From Perkinsus chesapeaki (taxonomy: Eukaryota; Perkinsozoa; Perkinsida; Perkinsidae): a stretch of DNA of 41,308 nucleotides. Of this stretch, positions 30,384 through 40,565 are shown piece after piece. The stretch spans positions 7,964 through 49,271 of the forward strand of contig JAAPAO010000233.1 of assembly GCA_013115145.1 (NCBI GenBank), given 5' to 3'. Numbering within the stretch: the stretch's first letter is position 1; every line of letters begins with the position of its first letter. The notes under the pieces are model-generated. The model did no database searches. It saw nothing but the letters and a program-made list of their open reading frames with translations, and was not told the DNA's origin. A program made the translations under genes and the position numbers.

Positions 30384-30845
30384 ATGCCCTCAGACGCGAG
30401 GCCCGGAGATACCAATGTGACCACCGTGATTCAGGCGACCGCAGGTATGGAGAAAACCGCAAGCACATTTCGCTTACATTCAACGCATCCATGTGAGCCT
30501 GTTTTTTAATCAGTTCCTTATGCGGAGCCAGTTGGTTGCCTAAGCAAAGAAGGTTGTGGGTGTCTGTCCGGCTGGTATCCAGCATGCTCCTTCGTAACAG
30601 GCAGCAATCTCGTATGCTTCTGCAGTCAAACATGTTCACACAATTCCGATTGCCCGGGCGCGCCTAACGGAAATGCCAACCAATATTGCGATAACGATGG
30701 CTACTGCCGTTTAGGCTGTGCGGTAAGAATTTTCATGGTGCATTCACATCATGTCATTTTTCAGTTTTTCAAGAAATGTCCAATAGGCATGCATTGCGTT
30801 CTTCATGAAGGCTTGACCATTGACTGCGTTTGGTATGTCGAGTGA
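30384..30845 (+). CDS. Small cysteine-rich secreted-type protein (3 exons, 5' end uncertain)
   Basis: Exons 30384-30444, 30514-30722 and 30765-30845 sum to 351 nt (116 aa) with consistent phase; introns are 69 and 42 bp. The product is dense in Cys: CLSKEGCGCLSGW, then CFCSQTCSHNSDCPGAP, YCDNDGYCRLGC, KKCPIGMHC, ending CVWYVE. Spacing suggests a disulfide-stabilised extracellular domain, possibly two short modules. I do not recognise the family. The ATG at 30384 gives no signal peptide, so a short upstream exon is likely; the TTTTTTTTCAG just before the ATG is a strong acceptor. Confidence 0.65.
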
Positions 30846-32729
30846 ATCCAAGATGATTTACCTCAGATAAAACCCTGCCTTTGCATTAAAGCCTTTTTAT
30901 GAGGAGATTTCTCTATACAACCCGTAGTTGTATTAATTTTATGAAGTCGGTAGCGAGTGGTGTAGAGCTTATGTCTTAATGTCTTTGTAGTTATGATCAG
31001 ATTAGTAAAGTCATTGTTGGCGCCCTAATGCCACTGGCATTATGCCAGTGAATCATCATTCAAAGTACAATTTGTACTTTTGTTAGTAATAGGCGTTCTG
31101 TGTACTGTACGAACCCCAAGATCAGCTGTATGTGATGTGACCGATTTGTTGCTTATGATTAGCTATGATACTTTGTATGAGGCTTTGGGAACGTTTTTTA
31201 CTTGTTCTTGTTGTTCGGTCAAACATTATCACTACAAGCACTACGTAGATCAGCGATCATCCATCAGGCAGAACTATTGTTGAGTTAAACGGAGGCGAAG
31301 ACTCTGTTCTAGCTTCTGGGGAACGGAATTGATACTTCTAAGTGAGCGAAATTGAAGGCACCTCCTGGGTTCCAACGAGATTGGAAGTTCTAAGACGAAA
31401 TTGAATTTCCCGAGCACGAACAAGATCTTCGGATTCGGACCTTCAACTTCGCTCGCCGCCGCGAAATTGATATTCCCAAGGACGAACTAGGTATTGAAAA
31501 GATGTAGAATACGCGCTCACGTAAGCCTCCGTAGAATCGAAATTTCAGCCCACCAAAACTTTTGGTGGGGCTGAAGTGAGAAAAATTCTTACAAGAAACT
31601 AATGACGCTATCCGATAGAGAAAATTACGGGGATTCAGAATACTGTATATATGTCACACCGTTTCAAACGTTTTTTCACAAGAAATCTCACTCGCCCAGG
31701 AATTTGCGCAGTTTTTACCACGTGCCAGAGTACCGAAAGTGAGAACAATGATGTTTCCATGGAAACATCACATAAACTTGGGGGATGTCTGTCATCATTC
31801 ATCAAATTGACTGATGACATGGATTAAGCTCACATGGAATGCCACAACAAGTCACCTGCTCGCTGCGGGCAGCCCGCAACCGTAGCTAACCTCCGGAAGC
31901 CCCCCAGCGCTCACCACTGCTTCAATCGAGGTAGACCTCAAGGCTCAAGTCTTGGGCCGGTGTGAGTCCCGTATTCATAACACATTGACGCAATCCTCTT
32001 TTAACATTCTCTTGCATATTTTAGGATGCTCAGGGAATCGCTCATCTCACTGGACACGAAGACTCGATACTATCGACTCGATAGTATCGAGTATATACTT
32101 CGATAGTCTCGAAAGTGTTATCATATCAGCAACGGCCGCCATGAAGATTCACGAAAAACTTTTAAACGTGATCGATGCGCATGCACGGGGTTTGCACAGT
32201 AAATTTCTCGGGGCCATCTTCCAGGACGTTTCCGTGTAGGAATTCGAGAACCAGGGAATTCGAACAAAATTCTTGGGAGCTGGGGAGTTGCAATCATTTT
32301 CCAACCGAAAACCTCCTTCTCGTGGTTTTAGTGGAACGATCCCACACTGTCCGGCTGACAGAAGGCGCTGTGTGGTAATTAAGCAACGTATTGACGAATG
32401 GAAGAAAACGCGCAAAACTCTGTAATAGTGAAAACTAAATGATTCGAGTAGCAATGTACACACAGAAAATAGCACATGACGAGAGAGTGGAGAAATTTCT
32501 ACTTCTCACGAAGGACAGATAACAGATATGGAGTACTAGAACACTGGAAAAACAGTGGCGATCCCTCCAGCCCGGTACACCCTCCCGCCTATACGGAAGT
32601 CACTTTGGATACGAATATTGTGTTTTAGTGAGCAACAACCTCAGGATGCCCAGTCGCTTCGACGACGCGGCTTCGTCTGATGCTTAAGTGGTCTGAACCC
32701 TATGAAGTTGCAGCACTTCGTGGATTGAG
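30846..32729. other. Intergenic, hairpin-rich
   Basis: Inverted repeats: 31026-31042 and 31032-31050 (overlapping TAATGCC/GGCATTA and CACTGGCA/TGCCAGTG), 31062-31080 (AAAGTACAA/TTGTACTTT), 31544-31575 (about 15-bp arms around CACCAAAA), 31749-31770 (22-bp perfect palindrome TGATGTTTCC...), 32062-32092 (15-bp perfect arms, 1-nt loop). A degenerate direct repeat of about 26 nt (CGAAATTGA...ACGAAC) lies at 31396 and 31462. No convincing gene. Confidence 0.7.
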
Positions 32730-32971
32730 GACCTCAATTTGAGGCGTATTGTGAAGAGAGGCGACGGCGTGTTAAAAGAAGTCCATTTGCGTATGTGAAG
32801 AAGTTCTACGACCAGACTGATCAGCTTAATCCAAAACGAGGTCGAGCTGAAGAAGTAGAGAAGATGACTGTTGCTCCCGAAGGTGAAGCAGAAGCTTCTG
32901 GCTCTGGACAAGAACGTAGAAGGCCTGCACGTAAATGCGCTAAGATCACTAGTTATGCGCATCAACTATAA
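32730..32971 (+). CDS. Last exon of a basic, charged protein of unknown function
   Basis: After an acceptor-like TTGAG (32725-32729) an 80-residue frame runs to a stop at 32969-32971. It reads FEAYCEERRRRVKRSPFAYV, then DQTDQLNPKRGRAEEVEKM, an acidic Ala/Glu/Gly stretch and a basic RRRPARK segment. Composition is clearly coding-like and could be nuclear, but no domain is recognised. The 5' exons were not found; MPSRFDDAASSD near 32646 is a candidate. A 56-bp dispersed repeat lies 180 bp after the stop. Confidence 0.4.
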
Positions 32972-33150
32972 TCGTTTTATTGATTTTCTGCACCAAAGAC
33001 TTTGGTCCAAAGTTCTGTGCGGGGTGTGTACTAGACACTGCGTAGAGATATAACAATTATACATAGTCATGAAACGGTTGATCGATTTAGTGTCATGTTT
33101 TCGATTCTCGTTGTAGTACTCATGTTTTAAATTTCGGTCGATAATACTCA

Positions 33151-33206
33151 ATATTGAGTGAGAAATCGAAAGAATACGAAATATTCTATTTCATTGCGTC
33201 GGGCTG
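33151..33206 (+). repeat. Dispersed 56-bp repeat, copy 2
   Basis: Matches 4769-4824 over 56 bp with about seven substitutions and no gap, in the same orientation. As at copy 1, it follows the end of a coding frame. Confidence 0.75.
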
Positions 33207-35184
33207 TAGTGTGATTCTATCCGATCTTAGTTATTCTTGCAATCTTATCAAATCGTTGACAACGATTCGTTGTATTATGTGGCAATGAAAGATATGAGCA
33301 AAATGGGTTATTTCCAAGCAAGCCTTGTTATTGCAAACACTTCATGCTATCCCAAGCAATGCTTGTTATGCTAAGCATCCTAACGTGCTTGAAATAACAA
33401 GATACACTGCTCAGCTTTGCCGCTCCCTGATCCTATACTCTTAAACAAGCCCGAATTACATTTTGCTAGTTTATCTCGCTTCCCGTACTTTTTTGCTTTT
33501 ACTATAGGAGTGTATTAAGCTTATTTCGGATATAGGACTTCTTCACTTGCTCTTCTTCTATAACTTTGCGTAACACAATAGCTTAAGGACATTAAAACAT
33601 CACTGGAAACTGTTACACTGCAACTTTTACTATCTACTGCTTCACCATCATGCCGCACATGTTGCACACTGCAACTTTTACTTTCTAGTGATTACTCATT
33701 ACGTCATAACCAACCTTCAGGCGCTTCTAAGCTTATATCTGAGAAATATATCGTGTATCTCATTACTTTAGCTCATCATATATGTATCTCACTTTCACTT
33801 TCTGAAGAAAGTCCCCCGTCTCTACTTGATTAGCCTTTTCTTGTGACCTTAATGGGCATGCGTTCAGTCTGGGGCGGCGAACCAACAACAGTCTGGGCAG
33901 TCATTGCCCGCATGAATAGAAAGTAGACATTGTCTACTAGACAATTATGGTGTCACAGTTCTGCACGCACGCCCTTTCTTTATGCGTGTAAGAGGGTAGT
34001 AACTACGGTAGTTACTACCGTGTACTAACCGGTAGTAACCGGTAGTAACCCATCGTTAGTCTCCACACATTGGTTAATATCCCTTTCTAATACGAGCAAT
34101 GTAACTTGTAGTGGCATTCAATGTAAGCTTAAGTAATCCATGTAATCAGTCAAGTTGATGAATGATGGCACCACCAATTGATATAATTCCCCAAGTTCAT
34201 ATGATGGTTCAAGTAGTTTCGATTGTACTTTGCTGATTTTTTCATGGTCAAAAGTGAACGGGTTGTAGTGAGGGCGGCCTCACTGAGGCCTGGAATATAT
34301 GGTTAGAGTCCTATCTGTATTTCGTTAGTCTTCTTTTCAAACCTTAACGGCCATGCGTTCAGGTAGGGACGACAAAGCAACGTCACAATGTGCCGTTGCT
34401 GTATGTGCCGGGCACATACATGCGTTAAGTTCTCCGTAGCTACATTAGGGTGGACATCAATGCGGGCAGCAGGCTGGCTATGTGGGGCGAGCGGCCAATA
34501 ACAGAGCGTCAACTTCTAAGGAGTACGCGCACCGCAGGCGCTCGAGACTCTTTCGGGCGCTGCGAAGAAATTCCAGTGAGCGCCACATAAGCCACCGTGG
34601 GTAAGTTTTAAGTGTTGCCGCCCTCCCGTTGCGGATTTGCAGGTTGCAGTGTCCGGAGCAGCAGCTGGCGGTTGCGCCACCTGGGCTGTCTGCGGCACTG
34701 CGCCTGCTGTCTCCCTCTTCCCCTTTTATTTGTTGAAGACATCGAGATAGCGAGTCTAGTCTGAGGAACTCTAACTGACACGCTCTGCCGTTAGAAGTTT
34801 ATCTTTTATTTCTTGTCGGTTTGTCGTGGTCTCGTTCACTGGAGGCCGGTTTTCTCACAAGCGAAGTAGCCGCTAAAGGTCGCTATGCGCCGCGCCACGT
34901 TTGCTCGACGCTTTAGAGGTGTGCTTGCGGGTAGGAGAACGCTCTTTAATCATTCGCCATCGCCTCACTGCCATCGGCAGAATCGCTGACTCACGGCTTG
35001 TGCGCGGGTCTTAACCCTTCTACTTCGCGGCTATGGCATCTGGCCAATCACAATTTGATGACCAGTCTCACTGATTCTCTTTCCGAAAGATTCTTTCTTG
35101 TATTTTGATTTTTTTCAAATTGGTTATTGGCGAAGTTTTTTAGAGATCGATCTGATTGATTCAATCAGTTGAACAAATATTTCA
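33207..35184. other. Intergenic with repeats upstream of the subtilase
   Basis: Contains two copies of the repeat that also occurs after the subtilase (33819-33887 and 34233-34441), an 11-bp-arm hairpin (33995-34019, GGTAGTAACTA), short CGGTAGTAAC tandem units after it, and small inverted repeats around AAGCAATGCTT (about 33350). No gene recognised. Confidence 0.6.
34233..34441 (+). repeat. Dispersed repeat family, upstream copy
   Basis: Shares TTTTTTCATGGTC, AGTGAACGGG, GGAATATAT, GAGTCCTATCT, TTAGTCTTCTTTTCAAACC and CCATGCGTTCAG in order with 36698-36866. The copy here has an extra roughly 30-bp segment near its end. A partial copy lies at 33819-33887. All are in the same orientation. Confidence 0.85.
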
Positions 35185-36315
35185 ATGACGGTCTTCGCTG
35201 ATATGATAACACTTTCGAGACTATCGGAGTATATATTTCACTGCTATCTAGTTTGGTCCTTTGGAGGGTCTCCGGCCCGCAAGGCCTTTGGTCAACTACC
35301 ATACCCGCCCAACGACCTCTACTTTTCGCTTCAGAGAGCCCTATTCGACTCGTTGCATATCCAAGAGACCTGGAAGGCGGTCCGAGAGTCCGGGTTATCC
35401 CGTAGAGATGCCATTGTCACTGTCATCGACACGGGTGTCGCTACTCAGCAACCTGACCTCGTGGGCAAACTATTGGAAGGGAAGGATGCTTCTGGTTCTA
35501 CAGTGCCATCCGTCGAAGACGTGCAAGGCCATGGTACGGAGATGACCAGTATTATCGCTGCGGGGATCAACAATGGTATTGGTATCGCTGGAATAGCTGA
35601 TAGAGTTAAGATAAGACCGATTAGGTTAAGTACGTCTCCCACCGGCTCTACAGATGTGCAAGTAAAAAGAGCATGGGAGTTGGCGAACACGTTCAAGGAT
35701 TCTGATGTTATAGTGTTCGCCAGTGGTGGGTTATTTACACATGAGAAGTCCACGATGTTCAAGCGGGTGATCAAGAAGGCCGTCGAGCAAGGTAACTTCG
35801 TCGTCGTTGGCGCTTCAAACAACGATGCTGCAACCGGGCCTTCTGAGGTTCTGTTACCCTGTTCACTGGCGAACTCTATGCCTGGTGTGGTGTGCGTTGC
35901 TGCGACATTAACATCAATTCCTGAGGTGTTGTCGCGTGAAGCCGCGCTGTTGGCTAGCTTTGGTGTGCCTGCTACAGAAGTCATGGTAGCTGAGATGAGG
36001 AATGAAGTTGGACAGTGGAAGTATGGGGAGATCAAAGGCTCATCTTGTGCTACTGCTATTGTTGGTGGTATAGCAGCTTTAATGCAGAGTTTCAAGAAAT
36101 TTAAACCAGATGAGATGAAGGAAATATTATTGAATGCTACTGAGGGTAAAGTAAGAACAGCAAAGGGAGTGGAAATGCTGTATGGCGTCCTTCGACCTGA
36201 TCTTGCTGTTAAACGAGCAATTGGCAAAACATCATTGAGGCAAGAGAGCAACATATCAATGATTAATCTTCTCATCTTTCTAACAGAAGGCTCACGTGGA
36301 ATGTCGTATGATTGA
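35185..36315 (+). CDS. Subtilisin-like serine protease (peptidase family S8)
   Basis: 376-aa single-exon frame. Catalytic triad visible: Asp in VTVIDTGVA (about 83), His in GHGTEMTS (about 114), Ser in GSSCATA (about 286), replacing the usual GTSMA. The oxyanion-hole region reads VVVGASNND, where subtilisin has A-A-G-N. YPPNDLYFSLQ and the helix before the Asp match the N-terminus of mature subtilases. The 25-residue N-terminus has a hydrophobic stretch but there is little room for the usual propeptide; either it is very short or an upstream exon was missed. A C-terminal hydrophobic segment (MINLLIFL) is present. Copies of one dispersed repeat flank the gene. Secretion is inferred, not shown. 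Confidence 0.85.
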   Translation: MTVFADMITLSRLSEYIFHCYLVWSFGGSPARKAFGQLPYPPNDLYFSLQRALFDSLHIQETWKAVRESGLSRRDAIVTVIDTGVATQQPDLVGKLLEGKDASGSTVPSVEDVQGHGTEMTSIIAAGINNGIGIAGIADRVKIRPIRLSTSPTGSTDVQVKRAWELANTFKDSDVIVFASGGLFTHEKSTMFKRVIKKAVEQGNFVVVGASNNDAATGPSEVLLPCSLANSMPGVVCVAATLTSIPEVLSREAALLASFGVPATEVMVAEMRNEVGQWKYGEIKGSSCATAIVGGIAALMQSFKKFKPDEMKEILLNATEGKVRTAKGVEMLYGVLRPDLAVKRAIGKTSLRQESNISMINLLIFLTEGSRGMSYD

Positions 36316-37286
36316 TAAATCATCAATGATGATGGCAGCTATAATTTATATTATCTTTATTTCCAATCTTTTTATGACTATTCAGGTAGTTTTTAGTCTA
36401 CGGAGGCTTACGTCAGCGCGTATTCATTTACCGCTCGCCGTATTGGCTCTGTGGATCGATTTATATGACCGGAGTTATCCCCGCCGGTTTTTATTCATTA
36501 AATTTTTAGTAAGCAAACATGCTATTGGTGCCCTCACGAGTAAGCAGCTGTGATTGTGGACGATCTTGTTTCAGACAAGTTGCGTGGAACCGATTCACGT
36601 AGTCTCAGATACAATCGTACTCGCATTTCGTGTGTACGTATTGTCGGAGTGCACGTCTGCCCTTGCTCGTCTGGACCACGCGTGCTTTTGCTCACTTTGA
36701 TTTTTTCATGGTCCGAAGTGAACGGGTCGTAGTGAGGCCCGGAATATATAGGCAGAGTCGTGGTTGGAGTCCTATCTCTACTTCATTAGTCTTCTTTTCA
36801 AACCTCAACCGCCATGCGTTCAGTTAGGGGTGACAAAGCAACACATACATGCTTTTAGCTCTCCTATAGTTTGAATACAAGTGGAATACAGCGATATCAC
36901 GGCGCATTCTGGTAAACGATCATACCCCCAAAATTCCATTTTTCCGAGGTTCCACTGAATTCAAACTTGATCGCGTTTTCAATCACGATGAGCTTCGATT
37001 CAGATTCGTTATTCAGATTTCACCACTTCTTTTTTCGTTGAACTAAGTTGCTACGTGAGTCTTTGGAGTCTTCGTGGTACTGCTTTCTACCGCTCGCATG
37101 GGATGTGGCAATCGGTTTTCTATTTCAGTCACCATTCCGTATAGAAAGTCAGCCAATGAGGATATATTCACCGCCAAGCTTCGGCTTCAAAGACTACATT
37201 TAACCCAACCAAGCCGATAATCGCGAAACTTGTTTCCTTTCAAGTCATGAATAAACACACCCTGTTAAAAATCGTTTAATAAAAAG
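36316..37286. other. Intergenic with downstream repeat copy
   Basis: Contains the repeat at 36698-36866. The remainder shows no conserved frame. Confidence 0.55.
36698..36866 (+). repeat. Dispersed repeat family, downstream copy
   Basis: Direct repeat of 34233-34441 with several substitutions and a deletion of about 30 bp between GACAAAGCAAC and ACATACATGC. Together with the upstream copy it brackets the subtilase gene. Confidence 0.85.
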
Positions 37287-40200
37287 TCAGCCGTCGATTG
37301 GATCATTCTTTTGCAGCTTGTTGTAGTCAAACTCGTACACCTCTTGCATCTGAAGTGACAATCTTGATTGAATCAATTCTCGGCTCTATTGGTTAATCCC
37401 CGCTTAGTGGAACTTCAAGTTCACCGGAGAGCTCACCTCCCAAGCTGATAGCTTTTCGATATTCACCAACGTCTTGATCAATTTCTCGCACTCTTCGTCC
37501 TCCAAAGCGATTGAACCTAACAGCAGCTCATTCCTACGGAGTGCTCCTAAAGCGATAAATTAATAACCATGACCAATAGGCAATGACAAGCACCAAGAGG
37601 AACATCGAACGTCTTCTAACTTTTATTTATCATTTCACTAGTAACAGAAAGTTTATAACTTTTCAGTAGTTGGTAGTTTCCTATCAAACTTGCTATTATA
37701 TCTTTTCCTTCGTCGTCATCTATCTTTCCAATCGAGCCCACCTAGCATCTTGTGCTTGAACTGCAGAATGGCGTTCAGATCAGCTGTGGTGTTCCTGGCG
37801 TGACCGGAGGGATACATCACCATTCCACTAGAAAACTTCTTTCCTGCCAAAAATGAACGACCCCCTTCAATGACGACTCTAAAAATGCCCTATTAACGTC
37901 GGACAATTCCCGATTTCCTTCGATTCAGCAACGACTATCAGACCTAAGCATATCATGCTAATAAGAATTGTGTAATCTCTCATTCATTACGTAAATAACC
38001 AATTATGAAAATTGATCATTTGTGTGAAAAGAAAGTGATAGGAAAATTGAGTTTTCCAGGCAAGCCGCGTAGACCCCCAAAAAATCGGGAGCGCCGCGAT
38101 TCCTGAGACTCAGCTGTTTACCATCTTCAGAAGTAATCTCCACTGAAGTTGGAATCCCATCGGGGTATCTTTTATCGTATTCCGGGCCGCCATGTGAGAA
38201 GCTTATCTAGCCGAATAGAGCCCATTTCCGATATCCTAGTAGTATCGCTACCTTCTCCATCAACGAGCGCGTCTGCTTGTCATTAAGCGCCTCGTAACCG
38301 TAATCATGAGGAGATAACATCCAGTTGGTCCACGCTTCCTCATTTGACTTCGGCACCTATAACAAACAAATCCTAGCCACATTCAAATTACTAGTCAAAT
38401 TTCACCCGGACCAAAAACTCGCTCGGCTCGACTAAAATAGTTATTTTTCAAATCGATATGGGCGCTATATTAAAGGACACTGTATTACTGTATTAGAATT
38501 AAAAAGGCAGTGCACCGAATAAGTCCATTCTTTATTGGCAGGCTGTATATTACAATGAATAATAATTATTCATAATCAATTAATATTTAATTCGGTTTAA
38601 CCAGGTTTTCGGGAAACCCAAACCCGATTATTGATTCATAATATATAATAATTATCAACATCAATATGAAATACACCACAGTGTATTATACAGCTTGCCA
38701 TATAATTATAGATTATCGCGTTTCTTTGAAAATTCTCGGCTATACGAGCGCACCCGTGATCAAAACCCGAAAGGCATGTAAATACGTTTTCATAAAAAGG
38801 GATAGTCTATTATTATTATTATTATTTGGGGGGCTGTTGTATATTACAGTTCAATGCCTTGTTAATACTTGTCGTCTACTACTTAATTTTTATCAAAAAC
38901 AGGGTGGCCCGTGGAAAGAAAAATAGCGATTCTTTCTTTCATGCTATTTTTCTCTCGGAAAAACACGAAAAATACGAAAAAAAGGGATAGAGAAAAAAAG
39001 AAAAATGACGGAAATTTTGCTGAAGTAGGATTGAAGTCATTAATTATGCGCATCGTGGAGATGGAGCATACTATTAGAGTTAAGATAATGCAATAAATTA
39101 CTACAAGCTTAGCGTATTCGGAGGCCTAGGCAGATCATTTTTGCTGAGGCATACCCCCAGACGAGAAAGGAGCGGGTTCGATCCCTGGTAGGGTCATATA
39201 AAAGCCATCAATTTTTATGGTTTCTTCTCAACCTCGTGGATGCTGGATCCGTGCCGAGCATTATAAGCGTATTGCGCTATTTGTAAGAGCTTTCCTACGT
39301 GCTAGGCCTTTTGTTTTCGGAGTGGCTATTTTTCCTATTTTTCCACGGAAAAATAGATATTCTTTCTTTCGGAAAAATTGAAATTCTTTCCGGAAGAAAG
39401 AATGAAAAACCGGTCACTCCCTCAAAAAAATATAGTTTATTCAGTTAATGACTACTTCCTCCTACCACTCCTCGATTAACAGCATTAGCCAGCAGTCTAC
39501 TAATAATGAAGACCATACTGTGATCGGCACTCTGTCTTGTCGTTGGGTTACGCTTGGCAGGATCACCGATAATACCAAAGGCAGGCTCATATCTGAAATG
39601 ACAGAAATTCCCAAAGAACTAGATCCAGGAGACTCACGCTACAACGTTGATGTTCTTTATCTTCGCCGGATCGGCCATGAGCTCCGGGTTCTGCCTGATA
39701 GCACGCCAATTGCTCAATTAGAAATCCAGAGGGAATATTTTTTATTTTTACCAAGGAATAAGAATTAATTTTAAGTAAATAAGAAATAGTAAATATTATT
39801 AATGATTAAAATGGAGAATGTCGTCGTATTATACAAATTGAATATATTCACAGTAGCACAGCTATCAAATAAAGCATGCCACTGGTTGAAAGAACCCAGA
39901 ACGAATTAGTAATAACCCAGACGAATTGATATAGTCCAGATCTTCTCAGTCAATGCTTTTATTAATTAGCTCTTGAAATGACGCAGTTGTGAATTAATAC
40001 GAGATTATGATTATCAATCAGTATCAGCTAGAGATAATTAAGATACTCATGACTATTACACACATATTAAATATAATGAGAATAATAAGTAGGATGAATG
40101 AAACTACTCCCATTCCACGTGGCTTTATTACTGACAATCTATCACAACGCGCACCGAATTGAAGATCTGTCACGAAAGATAGACCATCTATTCATCTTTG

Positions 40201-40565
40201 GTAAATCGTTGTAAAATGACAGAATAATCTACTCCAGTATATGCTATTACTTACATCAGGAGATCAATCATGCCCTGAAGAGCTCCAGCACTTTGATGCT
40301 CGTAAAGTCCGAGCTTGAAATGCATACCCATTACAGCGAAATCGCTACCACTGTGGCTCAGCTCCTACAAAGAAAGACAAGAAAATAGTCAACTGTCAAT
40401 TCAGCTCTTTGGTAAAGCATCTCCTTTATGATCATAAGGTCGCTAGTTCAATCCCGGCATGCAGCTTCAGAAAAACCATCCAATATTACAATGTCAAAAG
40501 GGCATTGGCCGTCCTGCTGTGGCTCAAAATAACGGAAAATGGCTTCTGGATTGCGGAAGACATCC
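37287..40565 (-). CDS. prpD: 2-methylcitrate dehydratase-like protein, MmgE/PrpD family (partial)
   Basis: Mitochondrial propionate/methylcitrate-cycle enzyme in other eukaryotes. Exons in transcript order: 40565-40490 (DVFRNPEAIFRYFE), 40364-40255 (AVMGMHFKLGLYEHQSAGAL), 38356-38252, 38206-38122 (FSHGGPEYDKRYPDGIPTSV), 37843-37742 (MVMYPSGHARNTTADL), 37546-37437, 37349-37287 with the stop. Splice sites and phases agree except between 40255 and 38356: phase 2 meets phase 0, and the roughly 50 residues that relatives have there (YEPA...DHSM region) are not found. That 1.9-kb gap is AT-rich and holds unrelated sequence. Exons 5' of 40565 should lie at 40.6-41.3 kb or beyond the window but were not resolved. 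Either an exon was missed or the gene is disrupted. Confidence 0.8.
39118..39200 (+). repeat. tRNA-like element with intact B box
   Basis: GAGGCCTAGGCAGA (A-box-like) is followed by a possible anticodon-arm region and GAGCGGGTTCGATCCCTGG at 39170-39188, then GTAGGGTCATA. GGTTCGATCCC is a perfect B box. Stems are too poor for a working tRNA; best read as a tRNA-derived repeat, antisense to the PrpD-like gene. Confidence 0.55.
39448..39768 (+). CDS. Orphan 106-aa protein, unknown
   Basis: ATG-initiated frame of 106 codons in otherwise stop-rich AT-rich DNA. The N-terminus is Ser/Gln/Asn-rich (SSYHSSINSISQQS); the remainder has a folded-protein look (TLSCRWVTLGRITDN... VDVLYLRRIGHELRV). No family recognised. 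It lies antisense within the gap of the PrpD-like gene, so it may belong to an inserted element. Confidence 0.45.
   Translation: MTTSSYHSSINSISQQSTNNEDHTVIGTLSCRWVTLGRITDNTKGRLISEMTEIPKELDPGDSRYNVDVLYLRRIGHELRVLPDSTPIAQLEIQREYFLFLPRNKN
40401..40465 (+). repeat. Full-length tRNA-like (SINE-type) element in a PrpD intron
   Basis: CAGCTCTTTGGTAAAGC matches a tRNA D-arm/A box, CCTTTATGATCATAAGG sits at the anticodon arm, and CTAGTTCAATCCCGG matches a T-arm/B box at the right spacing. The acceptor ends do not pair, so it is probably a tRNA-derived repeat rather than a gene. It is antisense to the PrpD-like gene, inside the 40489-40365 intron. Confidence 0.65.

Larger units (their letters stand above)
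38357..40254. other. AT-rich 1.9-kb stretch inside the PrpD-like gene
   Basis: Far more AT-rich than the flanking exons, with TTA microsatellite (about 38809-38828), inverted A/T-rich repeats, a tRNA-like element and an orphan + strand frame. No PrpD exon is recognisable. It behaves like inserted or poorly constrained DNA. Confidence 0.6.

Noticed and set aside
35445-36326. 293-codon minus-strand frame
   Set aside because: It is antisense to the subtilase catalytic domain, where all triad motifs are on the + strand.
39118-40465. Functional tRNA genes
   Set aside because: A and B boxes are present, but acceptor stems do not pair and anticodon stems are irregular.
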